Of a DNA stretch of 64,000 bases, positions 1 through 6,651 are shown in pieces. The notes beneath the pieces were generated by a model. The model did no database searches, was not told the origin of the DNA, and saw nothing but the letters and a program-made list of their open reading frames with translations. The DNA is from an uncultured Microbacteriaceae bacterium. GTDB lineage: Bacteria > Actinomycetota > Actinomycetes > Actinomycetales > Microbacteriaceae. The position numbers were made by a program, and so were the translations under genes. The stretch lies in the NCBI GenBank assembly GCA_903859205.1, contig CAIOLM010000034.1, positions 1-64,000 of the forward strand, read 5' to 3'. The number at the start of each line of letters is the position of its first letter. Within the stretch, counting starts at the first letter, position 1.

Positions 1-37
1 GATCAGAAGGTTGGGGGTTCGAATCCCTCCGGGCGCA
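1..37 (+). tRNA. tRNA-Arg, 3' fragment (5' part lies before the window)
   Basis: Bases 13-29 form a T arm (GGGGG stem, TTCGAAT loop, CCCTC stem). Bases 30-36 (CGGGCGC) are the 3' acceptor strand and A37 the discriminator; CCA is not encoded. The right-hand copy at 6566-6609 continues upstream with CTACGGA, an anticodon loop with anticodon ACG, so tRNA-Arg(ACG) is the likely identity. The intact gene should be at this left end, because the sequence before the right copy is island DNA. Confidence 0.8.
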
Positions 38-38
38 C
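1..38 (+). other. attL: left attachment site core
   Basis: These bases are identical to 6572-6609 and consist of the T arm and acceptor end of the tRNA-Arg gene. The core may extend left of the window, since the right copy still shows tRNA-like CTACG just before it. Confidence 0.85.
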
Positions 39-105
39 TTTCACACTTCCGCATGATTCCGCGGGAATTACCCGGTCATCACGTGCCTAACCATGGAGCA
101 CAACG

Positions 106-138
106 ATGTCCAAAACAGATGTCAGTCACGATGTCAGT
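106..138. promoter_or_regulatory. Left-end direct repeats, candidate integrase arm-binding sites
   Basis: ATGTCAGT occurs at 119-126 and 131-138, a 12-bp period; a weaker ATGTCCAA lies at 106-113. The same pair with the same 12-bp spacing occurs near the right end (6449-6468) and, slightly degraded, at the internal end (4695-4714). Location at element ends and constant spacing fit arm-type sites of a tyrosine integrase. The binding itself is inferred. Confidence 0.55.
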
Positions 139-324
139 AAACCGGTCGCACGCACCTGCTCGCGACACGCCCATAAATCGGGTACTTTTCACGCGCCGGA
201 AAGTACCGAGTCCCCAGTATTTACAAGGCTAAAGACGTCCAAAAGCACCACAAAAAAGTGCGTGTCTCTTTTGAAAGCCTTTTTAGTACGAACTCGAGTA
301 CTAATCCGGAAGGCGGTGAGCGCG

Positions 325-528
325 ATGACCCAGCTATTGACGATCCAACAAGTCCAGACCCAACTGTCGTTATCCCGAAGCAGCGTCTATCGCCTGATGG
401 ACGAGAAGCAGCTTGAGCGCGTCTACGTCAACTCGGCCCCCAGAGTCGTCTCCGACTCCGTTGACGCCTTCATCGACCGCCTCCGCAAACCGAGTTCCAT
501 TTTCGCCAGCGAAAGAGTCCACTCATGA
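325..528 (+). CDS. Excisionase-like helix-turn-helix protein
   Basis: A 67-residue protein whose body is a MerR/excisionase-type helix-turn-helix: LLTIQQVQTQLSLSRSSVYR followed by a wing-like segment and a short basic tail. Such proteins bind DNA at element ends and steer the integrase towards excision. It precedes the integrase with a 4-base ATGA overlap, so the two are translationally coupled. Start choice is uncertain: ATG at 325 (GGAAGG at 308-313, rather far upstream) or GTG at 316 (too close to the same GGAAGG). The open frame runs back to 106, but that part overlaps the end repeats and does not look like protein. The family assignment rests on the motif and gene position. Confidence 0.7.
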   Translation: MTQLLTIQQVQTQLSLSRSSVYRLMDEKQLERVYVNSAPRVVSDSVDAFIDRLRKPSSIFASERVHS

Positions 529-1754
529 GCAACGCGACCAACGGTTCCATTTTCGAAAGCACCAACCCCAGCGGCAAGCTTGTTTATAAAGTTGAAGTGC
601 CCAACGGCTACCACCTCAACGGCCGACGCAAAATGATTCGCCGAACAGCCGCCACCAAAGCCGAGGCCAGGAACCTTCAACGCACGCTGATTGCTCAGAT
701 TGAATCAAATCGGTTGGCTCCAGCACGGGAAGAAACGCTCGAGCAGTATTCGATGTGGTGGCTTCACACCGTCAAAGCCAACCAGGTGCGCTACTCGACC
801 GCTGGGGACTACGAAGACCGCCTTCGGCGCTGGGTATTGCCTTTCCTGGGCCGGCTGAAACTCTCCGGGATCGAATCACGATCAGTTGAGTCCTGGATGG
901 CCTTGCTTCGTCGCAAGAACTTCTCAACCAAGACAATTAATGGGGCCAGGACGGTTTTGTATGGCGTCATGCAGCACGCCTATCAAACGGGCTTGATCAC
1001 CCGAAACCCCGTCGCGGTTGTTCGACCGTACCGGGCCAATCGTGACGAGAAGACAAGCGTTCAGCCGCACTGGACAAAAGAAGAAGCGCTCAAGGCCATC
1101 ACGGCTTCGGTCGGCACTGAGTTCGACCTGTTCATCAACATCGCGCTGACGATGGGGCTTCGCCGGGGTGAAATCCTCGGGCTGAAATGGAGCGACTTTA
1201 ATCTTGAAAAGGGAACACTCACGATTGCTCGAACTCTGAAGGAGGAACGACGTTTCGACATCAGCGGCAAGGCGACGGTGCGGGTTGTTGCCGACAAGAC
1301 GAAGACTCGAGCTGCCGAGCGAACCTTGCAGGCTGGTTTGAGTGTCCTCGTTGCCATGCAGAGGCATAAGGAATACGTCGATTGTCTTAAGGCTGATGCA
1401 GGCACTAGCTGGCAAGAAACCGAGTGGGTCTTTCCCTCAGCCACAGGCACTGCACTCGCACCTTCGAACGTTTACAACCGGTTCGTCAAATTCTGCAAGG
1501 CGCATGACCTTCGAGTAATCCGCATCCACGACATGCGCCACACCTCAGCTGTCTTAGGCCTCGAGGCGGGAGTTCGGCTCGAAGGAGTCAGTCAGGCCCT
1601 CGGCCATTCGCGAGTTGACGTAACTAAGTCGATTTATGCGCCTTACGTCCAAGTGCTTGCGGACGAATTCACAACGGCAGTCGATGACTACTTGAATGAA
1701 GCCCTCTTGCACGCACATGAGGGAGCTCTCGGAGGTGAAGTTCAAAAGTTTTGA
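525..1754 (+). CDS. int: Tyrosine recombinase / site-specific integrase
   Basis: A 409-residue phage-type integrase that would recombine the island with the tRNA-Arg site. The N-terminus (about 1-60) resembles an arm-binding AP2-like domain, followed by a SAM-like core-binding domain (about 65-155). The C-terminal catalytic domain has the expected residues: Arg in GLRRGEILGLKW, the HDMRHT box (His and Arg), the GHS His, and the nucleophilic Tyr in KSIYAPY. Length is normal and nothing is truncated, so it looks functional. It overlaps the excisionase-like gene by 4 bases. A 208-base gap follows to the next gene, with a GC-rich hairpin around 1816-1838 but no clear U-tract. Confidence 0.95.
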   Translation: MSNATNGSIFESTNPSGKLVYKVEVPNGYHLNGRRKMIRRTAATKAEARNLQRTLIAQIESNRLAPAREETLEQYSMWWLHTVKANQVRYSTAGDYEDRLRRWVLPFLGRLKLSGIESRSVESWMALLRRKNFSTKTINGARTVLYGVMQHAYQTGLITRNPVAVVRPYRANRDEKTSVQPHWTKEEALKAITASVGTEFDLFINIALTMGLRRGEILGLKWSDFNLEKGTLTIARTLKEERRFDISGKATVRVVADKTKTRAAERTLQAGLSVLVAMQRHKEYVDCLKADAGTSWQETEWVFPSATGTALAPSNVYNRFVKFCKAHDLRVIRIHDMRHTSAVLGLEAGVRLEGVSQALGHSRVDVTKSIYAPYVQVLADEFTTAVDDYLNEALLHAHEGALGGEVQKF

Positions 1755-1962
1755 ACCTGACAAACTCCCGACGAACAGCCCTTATGGTCTGCGGCAAGAT
1801 AGTCGACAGGTCCCACCCCCGGGTCAATAAGACCCCGGAGACCCAAAGTCGCATTTTCCGGCCCCAAGAGCTTAGATTCATGAAGTTACTAAATATGTAC
1901 CAAGCGTGTACCTTTGAGCTTGGGGAAATTAGTTTCCTTCCAGCTGACCAAACGGGGGAGAA

Positions 1963-2718
1963 ATGGCAAGTAGCGAAGAGAACTCTGCGAAAGACGCATC
2001 GTCAGTTTTGTCTGACATGCAGAATACGGCGTCAGCCGCTAAGGCGGGTCGTCCATGGTTCAGGAAGAAGCGTTTTTTTCTGCCCATCTTGGCCATAGTT
2101 TTGATCATCATCTTCGCCGCATGCTCTTCGCGAGGTCAATCCACCACACAGTCGGGCCTTTCCAGTGGCACAGCTTCGGTTGCAGCTGATACCCCAGCCC
2201 CGGCTACGCCTTCCTTCAAGACGCAAAAGGTGACTGGGTCCGGAGACTATGTCGTGAAGTTCGAAGTAGATTCCCCTGCCATCGTCACTTTTTCCTGCCC
2301 AAATTGCTCTGGGAACACTGTCCTCGAAACGGACGGGGCAGAGTCACTCCTGGTGAACGAGATTGGGGGCTACTCGGGACAGCATCTCATCAATACCGGT
2401 GACGGATCGATCACGACGAAGTTCTCAATCACTGCTGACGCAAAATGGACACTCACTATTGCCGACATTTCCGCGGTGAGAAGTGTCTCTGGGCCTGTTA
2501 CGGGCAAGGGTGACTCAGTAGTCAACCTAACCTCATCCTTTGATACGGCCGCTGTTAAAAACGTTGGTGAAGGAAATTTTGCTGTCTACGGCTACGGCGC
2601 GGGGAGTCAAGATCTCGTTATCAATGAAATCGGAAGTTACAAAGGCGTCGTGAACCTAGTCGGCCCAGGCGTTGTCGAAATTACGTCCTCAGGCGCTTGG
2701 TCAATTACCCCCCAATGA
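1963..2718 (+). CDS. Membrane-anchored protein with two tandem beta-rich repeats (unknown function)
   Basis: A 251-residue protein with about 40 polar/basic N-terminal residues, then one strong hydrophobic segment (FFLPILAIVLIIIFAAC) and a Ser/Thr/Pro/Ala-rich linker. Two similar repeats follow, each of about 70 residues: one from VTGSGDYVV to about WTLTIA, the other from VTGKGDSVV to the end. They share a VxGxGD opening, LVxNEIGxY in the middle and a final xAxWxxT. The first repeat has a CPNC pair absent from the second. Topology suggests a cytoplasmic N-terminus and an external repeat region. The purine-rich GGGGGAG before ATG 1963 is a good ribosome site. It lies 12 bases upstream of the SHOCT-protein gene, so the two probably form an operon. 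No function can be assigned. Confidence 0.8.
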   Translation: MASSEENSAKDASSVLSDMQNTASAAKAGRPWFRKKRFFLPILAIVLIIIFAACSSRGQSTTQSGLSSGTASVAADTPAPATPSFKTQKVTGSGDYVVKFEVDSPAIVTFSCPNCSGNTVLETDGAESLLVNEIGGYSGQHLINTGDGSITTKFSITADAKWTLTIADISAVRSVSGPVTGKGDSVVNLTSSFDTAAVKNVGEGNFAVYGYGAGSQDLVINEIGSYKGVVNLVGPGVVEITSSGAWSITPQ

Positions 2719-2730
2719 CAAGGAACGATT

Positions 2731-3321
2731 ATGGCGAAATTATCGACTGAATATGTGAACGAATGGCCTGTTATGGGGCCACTGGGTAAGAAAGAATCTG
2801 TCTTGCTGGCTCAGAACCTCAGTACGGATGAAGAGGTTCTAGGCACGGCTATTGGTAGTTTTGGGCAAACCGTCGTTGCAACAACCAAAAAGGTGATCAT
2901 TCTGAAGTCAGGCTTTATGTCTGGGCAGACTTTTGGAAACAAAGCGACATCTTTCGATTACAGAACCTTAGTGGGAGTCGAGGTAAGGCAAGGCTTTGCC
3001 CAAGGAGAATTTGAAATTCTTGCCGGCGGACTCGGCAACAACCAAGCCAGCACCATCGGTGCAAAAGTGAATATGGCTCAACAGCCAAACGGTCTGGTTT
3101 TTCCTAAGACTGATGCGAAAGCTTTCAACGCAATGGCGACAAAGATTCGTGACATGAGTCATTCGGCCCACTCAGAAGGGCAGGGCCAAGCTGGTCAAGG
3201 ACTGTCTGCTGAGCACCCATCAGTTGCGGCGATCAAGCAGCTTTCAGAGCTTCACGACGCCGGGATTCTGAGCGACTCTGAGTTCGAAACCAAGAAAAAA
3301 GACCTTCTGTCGAAAATGTAG
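2731..3321 (+). CDS. PH-like domain protein with C-terminal SHOCT domain
   Basis: A 196-residue soluble protein. Residues about 25-140 look like a bacterial PH-like fold (the VLGTAIGSFGQTVVATTKKVIILKSG strand pattern). After a Ser/Gly/Gln linker, the last 33 residues are a SHOCT domain: IKQLSELHDAGILSDSEFETKK plus a basic end. SHOCT domains are short C-terminal helical modules thought to act in protein or membrane interactions. This pairing is common in actinobacterial proteins of unknown role. It sits 12 bases after the membrane repeat protein and 41 before the RTX gene in the same direction, so all three may be one transcript. Confidence 0.75.
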   Translation: MAKLSTEYVNEWPVMGPLGKKESVLLAQNLSTDEEVLGTAIGSFGQTVVATTKKVIILKSGFMSGQTFGNKATSFDYRTLVGVEVRQGFAQGEFEILAGGLGNNQASTIGAKVNMAQQPNGLVFPKTDAKAFNAMATKIRDMSHSAHSEGQGQAGQGLSAEHPSVAAIKQLSELHDAGILSDSEFETKKKDLLSKM

Positions 3322-3362
3322 GCGTCTCGCCTCACTCAGCACGGTCAGGAACAAGGAGAAAT

Positions 3363-4664
3363 ATGTCAAGGCGGTCATTAGCGCTAGCGGTTTCTCTGGC
3401 GCTCGGGTTTCTGCTGCTCCTCGTGCCTGAGAGCGCTTCAGCGTCTCAATACTCGTCTGGGGGATTGCGATGCACCATCGTTGGCACCTCGGGGAACGAC
3501 AGCATTAGCGGCACCGCGGGAAGGGACGTTATTTGTGGTCTTGGCGGGAATGACACAATAAATGGCCTCGGCGGGAATGACGTACTTGATGGTGGTGCAG
3601 GTAACGACACTCTGGTCGGTGGTGCTGGTAATGACAGTCTTGCGGGCGGATCAGGCACAGACACCGTCTCTTTCGTTGATGTCACGACTTCGTCGAAGTC
3701 TGTTGCGGCGAATTTGTCGACAGGGCTTGCTTCTGGTGACGGAGCGGATTCTCTGACCGGGGACGAGAATCTAACCGGTGGTGCAGGTAACGACACTCTG
3801 ACCGGAGACGTGAACGGCAATACTTTGACTGGTGGTGCAGGTAACGACACTCTGGTCGGTGGTGCTGGTAATGACAGTCTTGCGGGCGGAACAGGCACAG
3901 ACGCTGAAACGGGCGGCGTTGGAATCGACTCTTGCGATACCAGCGGAAGTGAAACTCGAGACCCGTCGTGTGATTTGCTCCCCCTCATGAGTTCTTACTT
4001 CGCACACACCTCCGGCAGATTCAACAACTGGAACTCAGCCTTCACGGGCTGCTACCTGGTCTACGCTGATTCTTTCTACGGCGGCACCATTCGGGCATTA
4101 ATTCCAATTCAAGCGGACGGCAGCTTCTCTTACGATGTCCCGCCCACGGCGAGTAAATGGTCGAGAATAATGTCTAGAGCAGCCTCCCAGTCTGGCGGTC
4201 AATTCGCTCCTGACCCGAGTTGCCCGTTTGACGCATGGTCCTATTTTGGCTCTTCAGGAAGTTCAACTTGGAACTTCGGAGCAAGCATTGTCAAGGGCGA
4301 ACAAAATTACTTAGAAGCAACAATGCCCGACCTGGTTCAAATTACGGTGAAGACCCGACTGCCAGACGGTACGGCCATCCCTGCTTCACAAGTGTGGTGC
4401 ACGGGCACCGCCCCCAGCCCTTATGTTTTTGTTCCAGGCTCGATTGGCTGGGCTGATGGAATTGCCGCGAGAACCACCGATTGTGGCTCCGAGAGCATTC
4501 CGCTTCATACCGACACCCTAGGGTCAATCACCTTTTGGGCCGTCAAAGGCGAAACCATGACAATCTCTGCGAGGGCAACAGTATTTGGAATGAGCACGGA
4601 CGCGACGTCGACGGTGACTGCGGATGGTTCGAAGGATGTTTCCTTAACTTACTTTGCAAATTAA
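3363..4664 (+). CDS. Secreted RTX (hemolysin-type calcium-binding repeat) protein
   Basis: A 433-residue protein. Residues 1-27 are a signal peptide (RRS, hydrophobic core, ASA-S cleavage region). Residues about 40-185 hold RTX nonapeptides (GGxGNDxLx type, for example GGAGNDTLVGGAGNDSLAGG), which bind Ca2+ outside the cell. The C-terminal 230 residues are non-repetitive, rich in Trp, Cys and aromatics, and match nothing I recognise; they may be a beta-sandwich binding domain. Two 71-bp stretches encoding repeats are almost identical (3591-3661 and 3831-3901), indicating recent internal duplication. No type I secretion genes are nearby, and a Sec signal is present, so Sec export is likelier. 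It is the last gene of the three-gene cargo module. Confidence 0.85.
   Translation: MSRRSLALAVSLALGFLLLLVPESASASQYSSGGLRCTIVGTSGNDSISGTAGRDVICGLGGNDTINGLGGNDVLDGGAGNDTLVGGAGNDSLAGGSGTDTVSFVDVTTSSKSVAANLSTGLASGDGADSLTGDENLTGGAGNDTLTGDVNGNTLTGGAGNDTLVGGAGNDSLAGGTGTDAETGGVGIDSCDTSGSETRDPSCDLLPLMSSYFAHTSGRFNNWNSAFTGCYLVYADSFYGGTIRALIPIQADGSFSYDVPPTASKWSRIMSRAASQSGGQFAPDPSCPFDAWSYFGSSGSSTWNFGASIVKGEQNYLEATMPDLVQITVKTRLPDGTAIPASQVWCTGTAPSPYVFVPGSIGWADGIAARTTDCGSESIPLHTDTLGSITFWAVKGETMTISARATVFGMSTDATSTVTADGSKDVSLTYFAN
3591..3901 (+). repeat. 71-bp near-perfect direct repeat inside the RTX gene
   Basis: Bases 3591-3661 and 3831-3901 differ at one position (T3651 versus A3891). The offset is exactly 240 bp (80 codons), so reading frame is kept. 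A shorter copy of the first 24 bases lies at 3778-3801. This is a coding repeat, not an intergenic array. Confidence 0.9.
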
Positions 4665-4937
4665 GTTCGAACGCCGTGGACCCTGTTCGTCCCGATGTCA
4701 ATGAATGTGTCAGTCAAAATCTCGGAATATCGTGACACGGCGCGACACACGGTGACGCGATAGCCCAGCAAAATAAGGGAATTTAGCCGCACGCGTCATG
4801 GGCTGATAAGAACTAGTGACTCTCACCTGAAGACCTGAGTCTCGTCTTGAAGCAGCAGGAACCATGGGGGCATCCGGACTTGCTACCTCGGAATCCCCTC
4901 ACAGGTTCGTCATAGAAATGTTTGGTTTTATCGTCCG
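4665..4937. other. Intergenic stretch holding the internal right end
   Basis: Between the RTX gene and the first COG4705 gene there is no open frame with coding character. The first half is the repeated right-end sequence. The second half (4816-4937) is unique and should contain the promoter of the membrane-protein pair, but I could not pick convincing -35 and -10 boxes. Confidence 0.6.
4694..4815 (+). repeat. Internal copy of the island right end (decayed att-like junction)
   Basis: This aligns without gaps to 6448-6569 (offset 1754); a hand count over 120 positions gave about 95 matches. Blocks CGCGATAGCC and ATAAGAACTA are identical. It ends at the same CTA that, in the outer copy, leads into the tRNA fragment, but here the next bases are GTGACTCTC. 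It also keeps the paired TGTCA-type repeats (4696-4702, 4708-4714). The simplest reading is an old right end of the integrase-bearing element. Confidence 0.7.
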
Positions 4938-5702
4938 GTGACCTCTGAAACTGTAAAAACGCTGAGCGTTAAAGTTCCTGCAATTACCGCCTTCTTTTGG
5001 ACAATCAAGATCATGTCAACGACGGTGGGGGAGACTTTCGCTGACCTGTTGAACACTCAGCTTGGCCTGGGCCTCTCGATGACTGCGCTCATCATGACCG
5101 GAATCCTCATCCTGATTCTTATTGCGCAGTTCTCGCTGCGACAGTATGTGCCCGCGGTCTATTGGCTGGCCATTGTGGCCATCAGCACGGTTGGCACGCT
5201 CCTGACCGACTACCTGCATGATGGTTTAGGGGTCGAGAACTGGCAGGCGATCATTGTTTTCGCGATTTGCCTCATAGTCGTCCTCCTGGTCTGGTTTTTG
5301 CGCGAGAAGTCGTTAGCCATGAAATCAATCAATACCCGTCGCCGCGAAGCGTTCTATTGGCTAGCTATGCTCTTCACTTTTGCCCTGGGTACCGCGGGCG
5401 GGGACATCTTCCTCGATGACCTAGGCATCCCTTTGTTGGCAACGTTTATTGGATTCGCTGTCGCATTGGGGCTACTAGCGCTGCTTTGGCGAATCAAAGC
5501 CGTTGGCGCAGCTGTCGCTTTTTGGATTGCCTGTGTGCTTACCCGTCCACTGGGCGCTGCTCTAGGTGACTTGCTGGCTCAACCCGCGTCAGACTCCGGC
5601 TTGGGATTCGGAACGGCCACGATTTCATTCATCTTTTTGGCGCTCATTGTTGGACTCGTAACGTACTTGTCGATTTCAAAGCGCGACCAGATTCGTGGCT
5701 AG
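4938..5702 (+). CDS. COG4705-type multi-pass membrane protein, first copy
   Basis: A 254-residue, very hydrophobic protein with about eight predicted membrane helices arranged as four similar units. Each unit has an aromatic-rich helix start and a small-residue/acidic pattern: FFWTIKIMSTTVGETFADLL, VYWLAIVAISTVGTLLTDYL, FYWLAMLFTFALGTAGGDIF, AFWIACVLTRPLGAALGDLL. The loop INTRRREAFYWL is shared with the next gene. This matches the uncharacterised COG4705 membrane family as I know it; no activity is established for it. GTG 4938 is the first in-frame start and has only a weak ribosome site. The gene overlaps its paralog by 8 bases. Confidence 0.75.
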   Translation: MTSETVKTLSVKVPAITAFFWTIKIMSTTVGETFADLLNTQLGLGLSMTALIMTGILILILIAQFSLRQYVPAVYWLAIVAISTVGTLLTDYLHDGLGVENWQAIIVFAICLIVVLLVWFLREKSLAMKSINTRRREAFYWLAMLFTFALGTAGGDIFLDDLGIPLLATFIGFAVALGLLALLWRIKAVGAAVAFWIACVLTRPLGAALGDLLAQPASDSGLGFGTATISFIFLALIVGLVTYLSISKRDQIRG

Positions 5703-6489
5703 CCGGGTGGCGGCAACCTTCAGCGGGCGTGCGGGCATTGTCAAGGTCCCTGAGATCACGCTCGTATTTTGGGTTATCAAACTGCTCTCCACCGCGATGG
5801 GCGAGGCTTCTTGTGACTTCCTGATTCGACTGCTCACCCCTTTCCCCGCGGTTGCTCTTGGATTTATCGTTTTTGCCCTTGCGTTGTTCCTACAGTTCCG
5901 CGCCAAAAGTTATAACGCCTGGATCTACTGGTTTTCCGTCGTCATGGTGAGCGTTTTCGGAACCATGGCCGCGGACATCGCACATGTGGGGCTGGGCATC
6001 CCTTATGAGGTGTCAACTATTGGATTCGCTCTTGCGCTCATAATCATTTTTGTCGTTTGGAAACTCGCCGAGAACACGCTCTCGATCCACTCGATAAACA
6101 CGCGCCGTCGAGAAGTCTTCTATTGGCTCACCGTGCTCACAACCTTTGCGCTCGGCACTGCAGCCGGAGACTGGACCGCCCATTCGCTCGGCTGGGGCTT
6201 CCTCGTATCAGCAATCGTGTTCACGGTAATGATGTTCATTCCCGCGATTGGTTTTCGATGGATGCGCTTCAATGGCGTTTTCGCGTTTTGGTTTGCATAC
6301 GTCGTGACGAGGCCGGTGGGTGCTTCCTTTGCTGACTGGATTGGCGCTGAGCCTTCCCGTGGCGGACTTGGTTTTGGATTCGGCAACATTGCTCTATTGC
6401 TCACGGTCGGGATTGTCGTGCTTGTCTGGCGTGCAGCACGCCGCGAAAATGTCAGTGAATATGTCAGTCAAAAAGGTGCAACATCGTGA
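5695..6489 (+). CDS. COG4705-type multi-pass membrane protein, second copy
   Basis: A 264-residue paralog of the preceding protein with the same fourfold pattern: VFWVIKLLSTAMGEASCDFL, YWFSVVMVSVFGTMAADIA, FYWLTVLTTFALGTAAGDW, AFWFAYVVTRPVGASFADW. The INTRRRE loop is conserved. GTG 5695 lies inside the end of the previous gene, so translation is likely coupled and the two may form a heteromeric membrane complex (inference). The last bases overlap the repeated right end of the island (from 6448), including both ATGTCAGT sites, so the C-terminus (ENVSEYVSQKGATS) is encoded by end DNA. Confidence 0.75.
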   Translation: MASRVAATFSGRAGIVKVPEITLVFWVIKLLSTAMGEASCDFLIRLLTPFPAVALGFIVFALALFLQFRAKSYNAWIYWFSVVMVSVFGTMAADIAHVGLGIPYEVSTIGFALALIIIFVVWKLAENTLSIHSINTRRREVFYWLTVLTTFALGTAAGDWTAHSLGWGFLVSAIVFTVMMFIPAIGFRWMRFNGVFAFWFAYVVTRPVGASFADWIGAEPSRGGLGFGFGNIALLLTVGIVVLVWRAARRENVSEYVSQKGATS

Positions 6490-6569
6490 AACATCCAGAC
6501 ACACCATGACGCGATAGCCCAGTAAACTAAAGGAAAATATCCGCACACTTGATGGCCTGATAAGAACTA
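6448..6569 (+). repeat. Right-end sequence of the island with paired ATGTCAGT sites
   Basis: ATGTCAGT at 6449-6456 and 6461-6468 repeats the left-end spacing. The segment runs directly into CTACGG and the att core at 6572. Its near-copy is at 4694-4815. Confidence 0.75.
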
Positions 6570-6571
6570 CG

Positions 6572-6609
6572 GATCAGAAGGTTGGGGGTTCGAATCCCTC
6601 CGGGCGCAC
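6572..6609 (+). other. attR: right attachment site (partial tRNA-Arg duplicate)
   Basis: All 38 bases are identical to 1-38. The preceding CTACG (6567-6571) extends the tRNA resemblance to the anticodon loop. Upstream there is no acceptor or D-arm sequence, so this copy cannot be a working tRNA gene. Confidence 0.9.
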
Positions 6610-6614
6610 AATAG

Positions 6615-6642
6615 AAAAGAGCCCCCTTGTGGGGCTTTTTTC
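6615..6642 (+). terminator. Rho-independent terminator, originally of the tRNA-Arg gene
   Basis: AGCCCC (6620-6625) pairs with GGGGCT (6631-6636) around a short loop, with A-rich sequence before and six T after. It lies directly behind the tRNA fragment, so before integration it would have terminated the tRNA transcript. Confidence 0.8.
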
Positions 6643-6651
6643 GTGTAATCG

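Larger units (their letters stand above)
1..6609. mobile_element. tRNA-Arg-integrated genomic island, probably a two-part (accreted) element
   Basis: The same 38 bases, the 3' part of a tRNA gene, occur at 1-38 and 6572-6609 and bound the island. Just inside the left end are an excisionase-like gene and a tyrosine recombinase, the normal layout for tRNA-targeting integrative elements. Cargo is five proteins, mostly membrane-bound or secreted. There are no phage structural, replication or conjugation genes, so it is not a complete prophage or a self-transmissible ICE. A second copy of the right-end sequence at 4694-4815 suggests a 1-4815 element next to a 4816-6571 element that has no integrase of its own. 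The left boundary touches the window edge, so a little of the island's left flank (the tRNA 5' part) is unseen. Confidence 0.85.

Noticed and set aside
106-324. An N-terminal half of the excisionase-like gene
   Set aside because: The frame runs through the arm-type repeats and reads as low-complexity basic sequence. The HTH protein is complete from about 325.
3591-3901. CRISPR-like repeat spacing
   Set aside because: The repeats are in-frame coding units of RTX nonapeptides, have no unique spacers of constant length, and no cas genes are nearby.
3446-3988. A 180-residue Pro/Ser-rich frame on the minus strand inside the RTX gene
   Set aside because: Its repeats are the antisense reading of the GGxGNDxL codons. 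The plus frame has a signal peptide and a recognised family.
1-6609. Complete prophage
   Set aside because: Only integrase and excisionase-like genes are present. There are no capsid, tail, lysis or replication genes.
6566-6609. A second working tRNA-Arg gene
   Set aside because: Only the anticodon loop and 3' part are present. Upstream sequence is island end DNA without D arm or acceptor strand.
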